Positions 10,322 to 23,177 are shown, counted from the stretch's first letter. The stretch is DNA of 64,000 nt from Mrakia gelida (GCA_024345305.1 BRON01000016.1:1116001-1180000), one strand, 5' to 3'. Translations and numbers: made by a program. The notes: a model not told the origin generated them from the letters alone.

Positions 10322-11908
10322 ATGGTCCAACTCTCTCGAAACCAGCGTGATTACTCCGACAGGCAGGAACCTCTTGGACGACCTCGGATTGCTCCCAAGG
10401 GCCAGAAGGTGGTGAAGAAACGATTGGGTGAGTTTTGAGCTTGAGCTCTCCTTCGTTCTTTCCCTTCGCTTCGCTCCATTCCACCCGTCGAGCTCATCCG
10501 ATTGAGCTCGAGTGAAGATGACCTGTGTATATATACTGACTCCGGCCCGTCTTTTTGACCTTGCGTTTTGGTGTCTCCCAGCCAAACAAGAACGAATCCA
10601 ACCTCCTTCCGCACCCACTGAGCCTGCTCCTCCTCCCCCCGCCTCGATCCACCACTCCCTCACCCTCCTCTCCCTCCTCTCCACCATCTCCGCTCCCACC
10701 CTCTCCTCCCCTAAAATCACCACCACCCTCCAACAGATCAAAGCCGCCCTGTTCGCCCGAGACTACGCCTCCGCGTTCGAGAAACCCGACTACCTGAGAG
10801 CGTACGTCGCGAGGTGGGTTCCTTCGAGGGCGTTGGCGTACAGGGAGATGTTTGGGGGTGGAGTTGAGAGTGTATCGGAGTTGTTTGTTCCTAGGGAGGG
10901 GGAAACGAGGAGGAGGGTGAGGAAGATTAGGAAGGAGAAGGTTGAGTTGACGGAGGAGGAGTTGGAAGCGAAGGAGGCTGCTAGGATTGAAGCTGGGGGT
11001 GATCCCGATGCCGAGGGCGACGAGGAGGAAGAGGAGGAGGAGGAAGAGGAAGAAGAGGAAGAAGAGGAGAAGCCCACTCGAGATCTCAACATCGTCTGCA
11101 TAGGAGGAGGAGCTGGATCCGAAGTCCTAGCCATCTGCGCCGTCGTTCGAGAACAAGGAACTCCCGCAAAGGTCAACGTCCAAGCCGTCGACATGGCAGA
11201 CTGGGGAGGAGTCCTGGAGGAAATGGTAGACGTCGTCGAGGACAAGTGGAGACTCTCCAAGAACCGACTGGACGTTTCGTTCGTTCGTCAGGACGTTATC
11301 GCTGGGTTCTCACCCAAGGAGGTCGCCGCCGCTACCGCCTCTCTCAAGGGCAAGGAGGTCGATCGTTCAACTCAGCCAGGAGCAGGAGTCAACTACTCCA
11401 CCGCCAACCTCATCACCCTCCTCTTCACCACCGCCGAACTCCTCACCTCCTCCCGAGCAAGCACCCTCTCCTTCCTCTCCCTCCTCACTCAGCAGACCAA
11501 ACCTGGAACCCTCCTCCTCATCGTCGAATCAGCAGGATCGTTCTCTGCCCTCGCGGTGGGGAAAGAGAAGACTTTCCCGTTGGAGTTCTTGTTGGATTTC
11601 GTGCTTGCTGGGGGGAAGGCTGGCGAGGGAGGAGGATGGGAGATCGTGCAGAAGGAGGAGAGTAGGTGGTATAGGTTGCCTGAGGGAGCGGGGAAGGCGT
11701 ATCCGTTGAGGTTGGAGAATATGAGGTGAGTGGGACGACACATTTATCTTCGAGATCCGAGCTGGTGGGAAGGGGGAGGGGGGTGGAAGGAGGGGAAGGG
11801 GAGGGAAGGAAGTGCGACGCGTCGAATCGAGAACGAGAACTGACTCTTTTCTCCTTTTCGTTTCGTTTTCGCAGGCACATGCTTCGAGTTTACCGACGAC
11901 GGGGTTAG
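10322..11908 (+). CDS. BMT6: 25S rRNA (uridine-N3) methyltransferase, Bmt6 type
   Basis: Three exons (10322-10427, 10582-11725, 11875-11908), 427 aa. A basic N-terminus (GRPRIAPKGQKVVKKRL) precedes a helical region (FARDYASAFEKPDYLRAYVARWVPSRALAYREMF). The SAM-binding motif is NIVCIGGGAGSEVLAICA, followed by VQAVDMADW and a LITLLFTTAELL block. It ends LENMRHMLRVYRRRG. This order matches the yeast YLR063W/Bmt6 family, which makes m3U in 25S rRNA. A nearly pure Glu run (about 19 residues, 11014-11070) interrupts the region before the SAM motif; it is likely a disordered insert. The symbol rests on family pattern, not on an alignment. Confidence 0.82.
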
Positions 11909-13670
11909 ATGTGATTCGGTCGGAGGTGGCTGTAGGGTATATCTCATGCCTCGACGGACCTTGCTCGTTTCGTCTTCGCTCGACGCGTCGACTTTCGTTG
12001 TCTCGTTTCACAGAAAGAATTCTCCGCTGGCTCGAGTTTCGTCCCCCCTTTCTCCAGTCGAGCCTGAATACCAGTGGAACTCTGAGTACCGAACGTGGTG
12101 CTCGTTCGACCCGAGAAAGTTGAAACCCTTTTCTCCTCAAGGGCTTCGAACGAGGGAGGGAAGAGAGAGAAACGTCACAGCGACGATCCCTCGCGAATCC
12201 GCGACTTCTCGACCTTCTTCCTCCCGTTCTTCGTCTACTTTCATTTCGATGGCAAGGAGTCCTTCGCTGAGTCCTGAAACGAGCCTACTTCTATGTGAAA
12301 GCGTTCCTGTCAGAGCAAGGGAAGGTGAAACCGAGCGAGCGAAGGAGCGCGTCGTTCGACCCGATGAGGCTGATCTCTCCTCCCCTTCTTTCCTCTTCCC
12401 CACAACAGAGGCAGCTCTCTCTCTTTTGTTCCCTTCGTTGTTTGGCATCAGCACGTCTATGCAAGTAAGAATATCGTTTCCCCGAAAGGAAGTCCTTCCC
12501 TTCCCTCTGAGTGTGTTGTCGGGGAAAAGGGAATCAAAAAACAAAACAAGGGGTTCAGAACGACAGGCGCGTCGAACCCGACCTGCGCGCCCTCAATCCG
12601 CCTGATCAGCTTCTTCGACTCGTTCGTTCGTGTTTCCCTTTCAACCCAACCCATCATCAGCAAGAGGTCGCCCTTCCCTTCTCTTCTCTTCTCTTCTCTG
12701 TTCCCCTTCTCGTCTCCCTTCAAAGCCATCAACTCTTCAAGACTGCTCTCTCGGTGTTTCGTCTCTCTCCCCCCTCGCTCGAACCCTTCCCTCCTCCAAA
12801 GGGCAACCCCTCTACTCGGCTTCTCTTTCCTCCTCTTCCTCCCAAACATCCATCAAGTCTCGAAAGGAGAGAACAGCTGTCAACAAGATATACAGGTGAG
12901 TCTTGACTTCCTGGCTTTGGTTCGATGGGCGTAGAAGGGGAGGACAGGAGAGTGGAGCGAGCTGAGGGCCTGGGTCGTCCTCGAGAGCGAGAGGAAGGGA
13001 GGACGGATGGATCTCTCGGATGGTTTGCTCCCCTCCTCCTCCCTCCTTCGCTCTCGTTTTTGCACGAGAGCGAGAGCGTACCCTCTCTTCTCATCTCAGT
13101 ATGTAGAGACTGAGAAGGACGAGCTCCAGAGCTACCGAGAGGGCTCCCTTCCGTTCTGATTCCAGGAACAAAGCACGACGAGAGCGACCGCTGACGGCTC
13201 TCTTCCTTCCTTCTTCTTCCTCTCCTCCTTCCACTTTCAGATCTCAAGTCAGGATCGATAGCTTGCGAGCAGGGTTACCTTCAAGGGAACATCAAGTCAA
13301 CGGTTGAATAGGTAAGTCTAGTCTCTTTCTTGCCTCAACAGGAGGACGAAGAGACGAGAAGAGGAAGGGGTCGATCTGCCGGATGAGCTTGGAGACACCT
13401 CAGAGGGAGAGGCACTCAGCTAGACGAGGACGAAGCCTGCATTTCTAAGCTCTTCCTTCGACGAACTCGAGCTCGTCTCCAGGAGCTCCTCCTCCCTACC
13501 ACCACCTCTTCGCTTGCAACGAGCGAGCCCAGGAAGAGAAGGAAGGGTCGACCTCTTTCGCTGACCTCGACCTTCACCCCTGTTTGCCCTTCTCTCTCTC
13601 TCTCTTCCTTCCAGAACTGCATCTCTCGCCACCACACCCACCTTCCACCCGCCCACCTCCTTCGATCAGC
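11909..13670 (+). other. Long spliced 5' leader region of the KIN4-like gene
   Basis: 1.76 kb without a supported protein. On the plus strand there are well-formed introns. One runs from a GTGAGT near 12896 to a CAG at 13240. Another runs from a GTAAGT at 13312 to a CAG at 13614, with a CTGACC branch near 13561. They leave a non-coding exon at 13241-13311 and a last leader exon from 13615 to the ATG at 13671. The promoter is therefore probably more than 700 bp upstream of the start codon. Confidence 0.6.
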
Positions 13671-16600
13671 ATGTCTCGAGCAGCCGTGGACGACTCGAAC
13701 CCTTCCGAATTCGTCGACCCAGCAGGACGTTATCCTTCGCCTCCCATGTCACCTCCTCCTCTTCCCTCCCTCTCCGCTTCCCTCGCTCCTCCTCCAATAG
13801 CTTCAACTCGTCCTCGACCAGCCTCGTCCTCTACAACTCCCTCTCCATCTTCAGCATCGCATCAAGGGTCGCCTTCTCAAGCTCAACAAGCCTACTACTA
13901 CCAGCAACAGCAACAGCAGGCTCAACAGCAGCAGCAGGCTCAACAGCAGCAGCAGCAGCAGCAACCCTCTTCCTCCTCGTCCTCCCAATCTCGCAAACGA
14001 GCCTCCCACAACCCTTCCTCCACCTCCAACCCTCCTCCAGCCGAGAGCAGGCACGTCCCTTCCTACTCCTCGGGACCTCACAAACCAGGAGACGCCGCTT
14101 CGATGCACCCAGCCGTGGCTTCCTATCAACGAGATCACCCTCGTCGGACCCTCCTCAGGTTCGGACCCTACGTCCTTCTTCAGACGCTCGGAGAGGGAGA
14201 GTTCGGGAAGGTCAAGCTGGGAGTTCATACCGATTACGGAGAGGAGGTGGCCGTCAAGTTGATCAAGAGAGGGAACTTGGATACCGAGTTGAGGATGAGT
14301 AAGGTGACGAGGGAGATCAACGTTTTGAAGGTGAGTTCGAGACGAAGGAGAGGGAGGGAGGAGGGTCCGAGCTGATCGTTCTGTTTCTCCTTTCTTCTTT
14401 CTTCTTCAGGACGTCAAACATCCCAACATCGTTCGTCTGTTCGATGTCATCGAGACGGACAAGTATATCGGGATCATTCTCGAGTTCGCCAACGGTGAGA
14501 GCTCTTTCCTTCGACTCTGATTCGTCGCGCGTCGTCGCTGAACCTCTCTTCTCTCCCTTCTTTCGTTCGTCTCTTAGGTGGAGAGCTCTTCGACCACATC
14601 CTCGCTCATCGATACCTCAAGGAGGATGCCGCTTCCAAGCTCTTCGCGCAGCTCATCTCGGGAGTCCACTACCTCCACTCCAAGAACATTGTCCATCGAG
14701 ACCTCAAGCTCGAGAACCTCCTCCTCGACAAGGGTCGAAACGTCATCATCACCGACTTCGGATTCGCCAACACCTTCGAGACACCTCAGGACGACCTCAT
14801 GACTACCTCGTGTGGTTCTCCTTGCTACGCTGCTCCCGAGCTGGTCATCACCGATGGAACCTACGTCGGAACGGCCGTCGACATCTGGAGTTGCGGAGTG
14901 ATCCTCTACGCGATGCTTTCGGGTTACCTCCCCTTCGACGACGACCCAGCCAACCCAGACGGAGACAACATCAACCTCCTCTACAAGTACATCCTCAACA
15001 CCACCCTCCAGTTCCCCTCCCACATCTCGGACTCGGCCAGAGACCTCCTCCTTCGGATGCTCGTCCCAGAACCCACCGAACGAGCGACTCTTCGAGAGGT
15101 CATGGCTCACCCTTGGCTCGCCGCTCACTCGAACCTCTTCAACCGGTCGGTCGAGGCTCTCGAGACGATCTCCAACAACGATCATCGAGAGAAGAGGGTT
15201 CAGGCGAGGAGGGAGATGCAGGAGCGTCTCAGGCAGGCGAGGGAACGCGAGGCGGCAGAGCAGGGAAGAGCTCGAGCTCGGACGAGACCTACCATTCGAC
15301 CAGGAACGTCTGCTGGAGAAACTTCAAGGCCTTGGGTTCGACCTGCAAGCGAGATGTCGTCGACGTTGACGATGCCAGACGTTCAGGCTTCGCCGGAAGG
15401 ACTCGCTCCTCCTCCTCACGGAACGGCTTCGTCGGCTCCGGATTCGAGGTCGCCAGCTTTGGACGTCGTCGATCCTTTCGCTGCTGGAGCGGACAGGAGG
15501 TCATGGATCGCTACTTCGACGGACAGGGACAGCGACTTCTTCCTCGAGGGAGAGGCGAGAGGAGAACCGAGGTCGAGAGTCGAGTCAGCCGCGAGTGGAA
15601 CCACGAGGGAGAGGGAGATCGTTCCTCACAAGGCAGACCTCTCCACCTCGAGCCCAGCAGGGTCGTCGAGGCAAAAGAAGCAGAGGCACACCATCCAAGT
15701 CGAGTACGATCAAACGGTCTCGGATACGGCTCCCTCAAGAGCTTCGTCGTCGAGGTCCAGGACGACTTCCGTCCTCTCGGTCTCCTCCCCCAAACTCGTC
15801 TCGGATCCCAGTCTCTCGCCCGCAGCTCTCTCCCCAGTCCACGGAGAAATCGCCATCATCCTCGCACCAGCATCCACTTCTCCCGTTCCTCCCTCCTCGG
15901 TCCCTTCCACTCCCACTCAGGAGTTTCCCGACGACAACGACGACGAGGACGTCAAGATGGCTTCGCCTCCCCTCCCTTCCAACTCCGAGTTCCCTTCCTC
16001 CCCAAGTCCTACACCCGATTCCATCCCCATCGCTCTTCCTACTCCCGCTCCTTCCAAAATCCTCCAAACTCCCGTCACACCTCCCAACGAACCCATCAAC
16101 CTCGCCGAACTCAACCAAACGCCCAAAGCTTCGGCTCGTCAGCAGCAGCAGCAGGACGGCACCATCAACTCCTCTCCTCCCGATACTCCTCGAGCCGCTC
16201 ACTCGTCCACCGAGTCAGCTGTTGTCGTCGAACACTCTCCCGCTTCTCCTCCTCCTCCAGCGAAGGTCGTCGCCTCGACGGAGATGGGAGCTCTCCCCAC
16301 TGGATCTTCGACGCCCGTCAAGAGCTCTTCGGGAAGGTCGAGGATGTCGATCGATAGGTTCTCGCTTGGGAACCTCCTGGGAGGAAGGTCGACGTCGAAT
16401 GTGAATGCGTTGGCGGAGGGAGCGGGAGTGGGATCGAAGGGTGTCAGTGGGCTGCCGGAGGTGTCGTCGTCCAAGGTGGAGGGGAAGAACGGGAGTGCTG
16501 GGAAGAAGGATAGGAGGAAGACGTTCAGTATGATGAGTGAGCCGTTTGCTAGGTGAGTTCCAGCTCTCTCTTCTTCGTTCAGTTGTATCTTCGTCGGTCG

Positions 16601-18303
16601 AGACGCGAAGACGAGGGTGGGATCGAGACGCGTCGCTAACTTTTTCTCTCTTTGCCTTTCCTTTCCAGGTCCGCCTCGATCAAGGAGAAACCCAACAAGA
16701 CTAAGCCCACCAGTGGAATCACCGTCGACGCTTCAGCCAAGGAGATCAAGTCCTCCGATCAAGTCAAGTCAGCTCGACCAGGAAGCACCTCCGGCGTCCC
16801 CTCGACTCCCACCCGAGCGACGACGACCAACCCCGTCTTCCGACCCACGGACATCAACGCTCGTCCTTCCAACCCGACGGGAAGCATCGCCTCCACCAGC
16901 ACGATGGGTTCAACCGGACCAGCCAAGAAGGTCATGGACTGGTTCAGGAAAAAGAGTCTCGCGAAGAGCACCTTCAACGATCATCGAGCCGTTTCGCCAG
17001 GGAAGACCGACTCGTTCGTCAGCGTCAACCACCCAGGAGATACTCCTCCTCGTCCCATTCGATCAGGAACAGCAGCTCCAGTCGATCCAGCAGCTTCGTC
17101 GTTGTCGGAAACCATCCCTCAACCTCTTCCTCCAGCCGTCGTCGTCACAGGAACAGGAGGCTCCCCTCCTACCCTACTCACCCAATCCACCGCTCCTTCG
17201 TCCTTCAAGGCTCTCAACCCTCCAGCTCCTCTTCGCTCAGCGAGAGACGTGGCAGACTCCATCGCTATGCCTCCACCAGCTCTTCCTGCTTCGGCCTCCT
17301 CCAACGTCGCGTCGTCGTCGTTCAAGGAGAATTCGCTCAGAGTTCATCAAGGAATCGTCGACAAGAAGGCCATGACCGGATCGTCGCCGCCGTTGGTGTT
17401 CGCTCAGGTGATCAAGGTACTGCAGGAGATGGGGATCGAGATCAAGAAGGACGGGGACTTCAAGTTGAAGTGCGTGAGGGCGAGGAGGAAGTCGAGTGCT
17501 GGATCGGGAGCGGGAGCGGGAGGAGGAGCGACGGTTGGGTTGGGGTTGAGCTCGTCGGCAAGCGTGCCTACAGGGTCGGCGATGAGTGGGTTCTCCATGA
17601 TTGGTTTTGCGAGCTCTTCTTCTGTGAGTTTTGGTTGGTTTCGCGCTCTGTTCCTTCGAACTGAACGAGACGAACTGACGCTCGTCGTTTTTGCTTTCGT
17701 TTTTGTCCCTTCTCCCTCCCCTTCGCCTTCCTGTTCGCTACTCTCTCTCGCTCCCTCTCCCTCGCCTTCCCTCCCTAACACAGACCGACAAAAGAGGTCT
17801 CCCACTCCCAACCTCCCAATCCTCCTCCCTCCTCTCCTCCGCCAAATCCCTCATGATGCGACGAGGTTCCTCCTACTCCTCCTCCCTCGCTACCACTCCC
17901 GACCCTTCCCTTTCCCCAGCTACCTCCTCCACCCAAGGATCCCCCAACCCCTCCGCCGACGACGCTGCATCCAGCAAAACTGCAATCGCCCCAGGACACC
18001 TCGAGGCGGGAGCTCACGACGCGGGAGACGAAGTGAGGTTCTCGGTCGAGTTGACGAGGCTGAAGAACTTGACGGGTCTTTATAGTCTGGACTTCAAGAG
18101 GTTGAAGGGGGAGGCTTGGACGTACGCGTGGATTTATCAGAGGACTCTGGAGTGAGTACCAGTTTGGGTCGTCTCGCTCGACGCGTCGAGGAGGGTTTCG
18201 TTTCGCGTTCGTTTCGACGAGCTGACTTTTTCTTCCACTGCTTCGTTCGTTCTTCCTCTTCGTAACCAGGATCCTCGCCTTCGAAGACACCGTCAAGGCC
18301 TAG
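13671..18303 (+). CDS. KIN4: Kin4-type CAMK protein kinase with C-terminal KA1-like domain
   Basis: Six exons (13671-14330, 14410-14494, 14578-16552, 16669-17623, 17784-18151, 18270-18303) give 1358 aa. The N-terminus is disordered with poly-Gln/Ala-Gln runs (about residues 78-102). The kinase domain starts near residue 163: [11 protein letters not shown] loop, VAVKLIK lysine, HRDLKLEN catalytic loop, [18 protein letters not shown] activation segment, and the Kin4-typical [25 protein letters not shown] long Ser/Pro-rich region follows ([16 protein letters not shown] inside). The last 60 residues ([27 protein letters not shown]) look like a KA1 membrane or autoinhibitory domain. In yeast Kin4 acts in the spindle-position checkpoint; the role here is inferred. 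Confidence 0.9.
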
Positions 18304-19311
18304 ACCCACCCCACCGTCGCGTCGAACTCGCTGGGTCGAGTCCCTCGTCTCCCTCTCTCTCCCTGCTCCTCCTCCTCTCTCGCTCTTACCTTACACCCAC
18401 GTTCCCTTTGCTTTTCATCCCTCCTTCTCATCTGTTCCCCCTCACATAGCCTCCTTCGTTTCTTTCCCTCCTTCTGTAACCTCTCCGTCTCGCTCGTCGC
18501 TGCTTTTTACCTTACCGCCTCGCTTTTCCTAAACTCGCACACTCCTCATCACAACACCAGGTCTCGCTCTCTCTACACACACACACACACACACTTCCCT
18601 TCTTTGCTTTTGCTTCTTTTCCTCTCTTCCGTCCTTTTTAATTTCCTTCGTTTCGTTTTCGTCGCAACTTTCCTCGTTTCTCTCGTTTCTCGACCTCACT
18701 TTCATCGCAGTTTCCTTCTTTCCTTTCTTTCGCCGTCGCTTGCTTTTCGATTCATCCTTGTTTTTCGTTCTTGGGTTGGGACTACTCGTTCGTTTTGAGA
18801 GGAGAAGGGAGGGGAGGGGGGAGCGAGTGAGGCCGGGAGGGGAGGGAGGGTTCGACGCGTCGAGTTTTGAGTTTCGAATCTCGACTCGCGAGACGCTCAG
18901 GTTTGCTTGCGTGCAGGAAGAAGTTCAAGGACGGGAGTGACATTGAGATTGAGTCAAAGCGGTAAGGGTTCGGAGAAGAGTCCACTATGTAGATAGACTA
19001 GCAAGCGAGCGAGCGAGTCGAGGAACGAGAACGAAGAAGGGTCGAACGAAGCGCGAAAACGGAAGGAGCGTGAGTGAAGACGTTACTAGAGCAAGGAGTC
19101 GAAGAATCGTTAACTAGATATGTAGATAGCGAGCAAGTCGAGTCGAGGAACAAAAAGACAAGAGAAGGGAAGAGAAGGGAGAAGAATCCGAAAGAGTAAA
19201 ACGGAAGAGCGCGCGATAAGTTGGACGACGCGGAAAAGAGAGAAGAAGGAAGGGTATAGAGCGCGTACGGGTGTGAGGATAACGAGACGAAAGGGAAACA
19301 AACTACGCTCG
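18304..19311. other. Convergent intergenic region with CA repeat
   Basis: Pyrimidine-rich 3' region of KIN4, then purine-rich sequence. It contains an (AC)n microsatellite of about 20 nt near 18575-18594 and a GACGCGTC palindrome at 18854. No gene is supported. Confidence 0.5.
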
Positions 19312-20459
19312 TTAGACCTTGTTCTCCTTGCGACGCCTGTCTCCCCGAGCCGGAGCTTTGTCGCGGCATAAGGCTTGGAGGTCGACCAGAGTCATGTCGT
19401 GATTTTTGCGGGAGAGAAAGGACTGGAGCTTTGAGTTCGGAAGATCTTGAATCTTGACGAGAGCTTCGTAGACCGCACTATGCTCCAAAGCCCTGCGAGT
19501 GGAAAGGGAAAGCGAAGCGGAAGGAAGGAAAGAAGAGCGAGGCGAAGGTCAGCGAGGGAAAATCGCGACGCCTCGACGTCAAAGTGCGAACGATTAAGAT
19601 GTGTACGCACCAGAACCTCCGCCACCCGAACGCGTCCAATATATCCTTGTAGGTGATCAATCCCCCTTCATGCTCCTCGTTTCCAACCAGCTCGTCGAGC
19701 GACCTCACCAACGCACACGCTTTCTGTAAGAACTGAGCGGCCGAGGACGGCTTGGAACTCGACTTTCCACGTCTGGACAAGTCCACTCCTGCCTTCTGTT
19801 TAACATAGTTCACGTTCGTCGCCGTTTGTTCCTCTGTGTTGGTGTTCAAGAGAGGGTGATCTGGGCGTTCCGAGCTGCTGCTGGGTTGGCGCTGGTTGCG
19901 AGACGGTCGTCGAAAGGGTTGGTGGTGAAGGGATCGATGGATTGGAGATGGTGGGAGGAGGAAGCTGTGGAAGCAGGGATGATGACAAAGTTTCGTCAGT
20001 CGAAGAACGAAGAAGGGGAGAAGAGGGAAGGGGGGGGGGGAGAGGAGGCGAGGGGGGAGGGGAGGGGAGGTAGGGGGGGGAAGAAGGGAGGGAGGGAAGA
20101 AGGGAAGGCGCGACGAACAGAGGTCCCTTGAGGAGCAGGTCTCCTTCCGTCGTTGGACGAGTGACGAGACGTGGAAGCGTAGGGTGCTTGATAAGCTTGA
20201 GCTGCAAGAACAAGAACGTCGAGAGAGTAGTGTCCTTCTGGACGACTGTTGAATAGAGGTTTGGGGGCAGAGAGAGAGAGAAGCGGAAGAGCCGAGCTGG
20301 TAAGAGGAGGGAGAAGGAAGGAAGGAGCGAACGAAGGACGCGTTCGTAGAACAAGAGTAGATCAAGGGGAGGAAAGACGAACTGAGCTGGATGGCTAAAT
20401 TCCGGTCGACCGTAAGGAGAGCCAGAGCGAGAGGATCCGGATACAGTTCTAGTGGCCAT
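19312..20459 (-). CDS. Unrecognised protein with a conserved-looking C-terminal helical region
   Basis: The start codon is at 20457-20459 (MATRTVSGSSRSGSPYGRPEFS) and the stop at 19312-19314. The last two exons are well supported. The first reads VKQKAGVDLSRRGKSSS, then AAQFLQKACALVRSLDELV, ending GLITYKDILDAFGWRRF. The second begins ALEHSAVYEALVKIQDLPN, goes on to SRKNHDMTLVDLQALCRDK and ends in a basic tail. The C-terminal 120 residues look like a folded helical domain; the N-terminus is Ser/Pro/Gln-rich. Upstream exons are less certain: a good-phase route uses acceptors near 20240 and about 19900. A very G-rich tract (20028-20080) lies in one intron. I do not recognise the family. Confidence 0.6.
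20028..20080. repeat. Poly-purine G-rich tract
   Basis: Several runs of five to nine G separated by A or GA on the plus strand. It is intronic to the minus-strand gene, so its RNA is C-rich. The plus-strand DNA could form a G-quadruplex. Confidence 0.7.
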
Positions 20460-21238
20460 GGCTGATCCGAGGAGGCGAAGGTGTAGACCGAGAGGAAGGC
20501 GGAAGGAGAGCGAAGGAGCGAACGGAGGGGGAAGGTCGAGTTTAAAACGAACTTCAAGGTCTCCAGATCTACGAGCGTTGGGAGAGGGAAAGGAGAGATG
20601 CAAGAGCAGAGGAGGGGGGAGGAGAGTGAGCGATAGAGGAAGGACGACCTTTCGGAGGAGGGCGAGCTCTGCGCGTTCGCCTCTTCGAAGAAACAGCTCG
20701 GCTTGTTTTGTTTTCCTCGCCGTTATCTGCCTTCAGCTTTCAAGGGTATCAGCTGAAGTTCAGCTGAGCCTCTAGCTACAACTTCCAGTCTAGTTTTCGG
20801 AGCTTTCTTACCCTCGCTCTCGCTCTCGAAGGGGTGAAGCGCGCGACTCCCGCTCATGATCAAGTTCCTTCTCTCAGTTCCTCCGACCGTTTCTGTCTCG
20901 AAACTTCTCTTACAGCGAGCACACACACGTCTAGTACCATCGCATCGGGATCAAAACTGAACCGAAACCAAAAACCGAGCGAAAAACAAAAACGGAGGAC
21001 TAGACGACGCGACTTCGAAAGCTAGACGTGCCTCCTCAAGCACTACTGCCTCCTCCCACTTCAGCCTCACCAGCACCAGCACCAGCTCCGACAGTCCCAG
21101 GGATATCCATATCCACCTCCATCGTCCCCCCTCCTCCCTCGCCGCAAACGATTTTGCTCCGAGTCAGGCGCCGTCAGACTCCTCTCCACCATTCGCTCCG
21201 TTTCTTCTCCCTCTTCCTCCAAGAAGCAGACGATTTCC
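20460..21238. other. Intergenic between two unrecognised minus-strand genes
   Basis: Promoter side of the 20.4 kb gene and 3' region of the next. A plus-strand frame near 21028-21582 is antisense to a real exon and lacks support. Confidence 0.45.
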
Positions 21239-22827
21239 TCACTCAACCTCGAACCGATCCAGCATCAACACCCTCTCCCCTCCGTTTCCGTCCCCTCCAA
21301 CATCAACCTCCAACCAAGGTCTCCACCCTCGCACGGTCTTCCCAACACCCACTCCTTCCTTCCTCCCTACGCCCAAGGATCCATCGGCAGGCAGCATCAA
21401 CAGAACAGTGCCTATTGATTCCTCCTCCTCCATCTCGTCGTCCGCGTTCTCGTCCTCGTCGGCTTTGGGCTGGGGTTGAGGCTGAACGTCGCCGTCGTTG
21501 CTCGTCGTTGTCGTCGTCGAAGGAGGAGGAAGAGCGAACGGATCCATTGAGTCTGATGTGCTCGCTGATTCGACGACGGTAGTAGCTGAGCGAGGACGAC
21601 GAGGAGGTGGTAAGATCCTACAGATCGTTCTCAGAAGACGAGGGTTGAATTGAGCTTTGGAGATGGGTTCGGGAGGAGCGATACTGAGGACAAGGAGGTG
21701 AAGATCGGGTTCGTGGGGACGTCGAGGGTTGTTTGATGTTGGAGTGAAGAAGTGTTTGAGGGAGGTGGAGTGGGAGGAGAGGAGGAGGGAAGTGCTGCTT
21801 GTGAGGGGGAGGCTGAGAGAGGAAGAGAGCGACGCGTCGAAACGAGGAGGAGAGAAGGTCAGTTACGTCGCGTCGAGCGAGAACGGGAACGAGCTGAGCA
21901 GGGGAGAGGTTTGAGCAGTGGCAGGAAGACGCAAACTTACATTCCCTTGAAGGCCTTCTTCCCCTTTGAAGGACTCTTCCCATTCAGCATCCCCATCGCC
22001 CACTCGTCAACTCCCATGATCATCCCTCCTCCTCCTCCTCCTCCTCCCGATCCTTCGCCACCGCCCTCCCCTTCCTCGCCGACCCTGATCTTCCCAGCAG
22101 CGATCCCACTGAGTCCAACAGTGAGAGGCTTCTTCTTGACGGAGGTGTGCTCGAGGGAAGGATCGGGTTTGATGGGTGAGGGAGCGAGAGGAGAAGGGAG
22201 GAGATCGGAGATTCGAGAGAGAGGTTTGGATGGGCGGTGAGGTGAGATGGTGGGAGGACCTGGTGGACGAGGGAGATGGTATGCTGGTGGTGGAGGGGGT
22301 GGTAGATGGCGAGATGGAGTAGTTGTGAGAGGTTTGGGAGGAGGGCGACGGACGAGAGGAGTGGGTTGGGCGAGAGGGTGAGGTCGAGTCGACGTTGACG
22401 ATGATTCTGCTGCTGATCCGGGTTCGGTGTCAACTGAATTGTCGTCTTCAACAACTTGTAGGCCTCCATCCCCTTCCCTTCTGAGCTTCTTGACTGGCGT
22501 CTCTGCTTGATCTCCTGCTGCATCGTCGTGCTCAGCTCGCGTCGATTTGGATGGTCCCCCTCCCCCTCCTCCTCTGGGCGAGATGGCGAAGGCTGGAGCA
22601 CTCATGAGAGTTCGTTGTTGCTGCTTTGGAGGTTTCGAGGATGAAGGAGAGGAGACTCCGAACGAGTTTACGACCCAGGGTTGAGGAGGACCTCGTTTCG
22701 TCTGGATCGAATCAAGACAAGGGAAGCGGAGGAACGGAGGTGAGCTCGAAGGAGGAGAGGTGGAGGAGACCGATCTGATGGATGGATCAAAGCTCACCTT
22801 TTTCGAGTTGTCTTGGTTGGAAGCCAT
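21239..22827 (-). CDS. Unrecognised Pro/Ser-rich protein with an acidic tail
   Basis: Three exons (22798-22827, 21941-22701, 21239-21812) close in frame to 454 aa. It starts MASNQDNSKK, then TKRGPPQPWVVNSFGV. A long disordered Pro/Ser region follows, with SPHRPSKPLSRISDLLPSPL, a KKKPLTVGLSGIAAGKIRVG block and VDEWAMGMLNGKSPSKGKK. The last exon has SLKHFFTPTSNNPRRPHEP and LHLLVLSIAPPEPISKAQFNP, which may be a short folded element, and an acidic stretch (DEDENADDEMEEEE). No known domain is recognised. The second intron contains a GACGCGTC palindrome at 21831-21838. The start lies 351 bp from the divergent DUF726 gene. Confidence 0.7.
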
Positions 22828-23177
22828 GCTGCTGAGACCATTCGAGAGGAGAGGAGAGAGAGGGAGGGGAGAGTGGATGGATAAAGTCGAGAGGAGGAGG
22901 AGGAAGCCGTTCGGGGGATCAAAGAGGTCAAGCTTCGACCCTTCCTCCTCTTCAACTTTCATCACCTCGACCAGCAGCCTCCCTCGATCTATATATCCGC
23001 CTTCGGGATTCTCACAACCTTCCCTCCCCTCCCTCTCCCCGATCTATACTCCGAACTCTTCTGGACGCGACCCTTTCCTCGAAGCTCGCTCGTGTGCCAG
23101 CTCGACTCTGTTAAATCCCCTTCCTTCCTCCCTCCTCCTCCTTCTCTCCTCCACCTCTTCGCCTCTCCTCCTCCAAG
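22828..23177. promoter_or_regulatory. Divergent intergenic promoter region
   Basis: 350 bp between two outward-facing start codons. Pyrimidine-rich next to the plus-strand start. No specific element recognised. Confidence 0.5.

Noticed and set aside
14574..15185. Minus-strand open frame across the kinase domain
   Set aside because: Lies exactly opposite the highly conserved kinase catalytic region.
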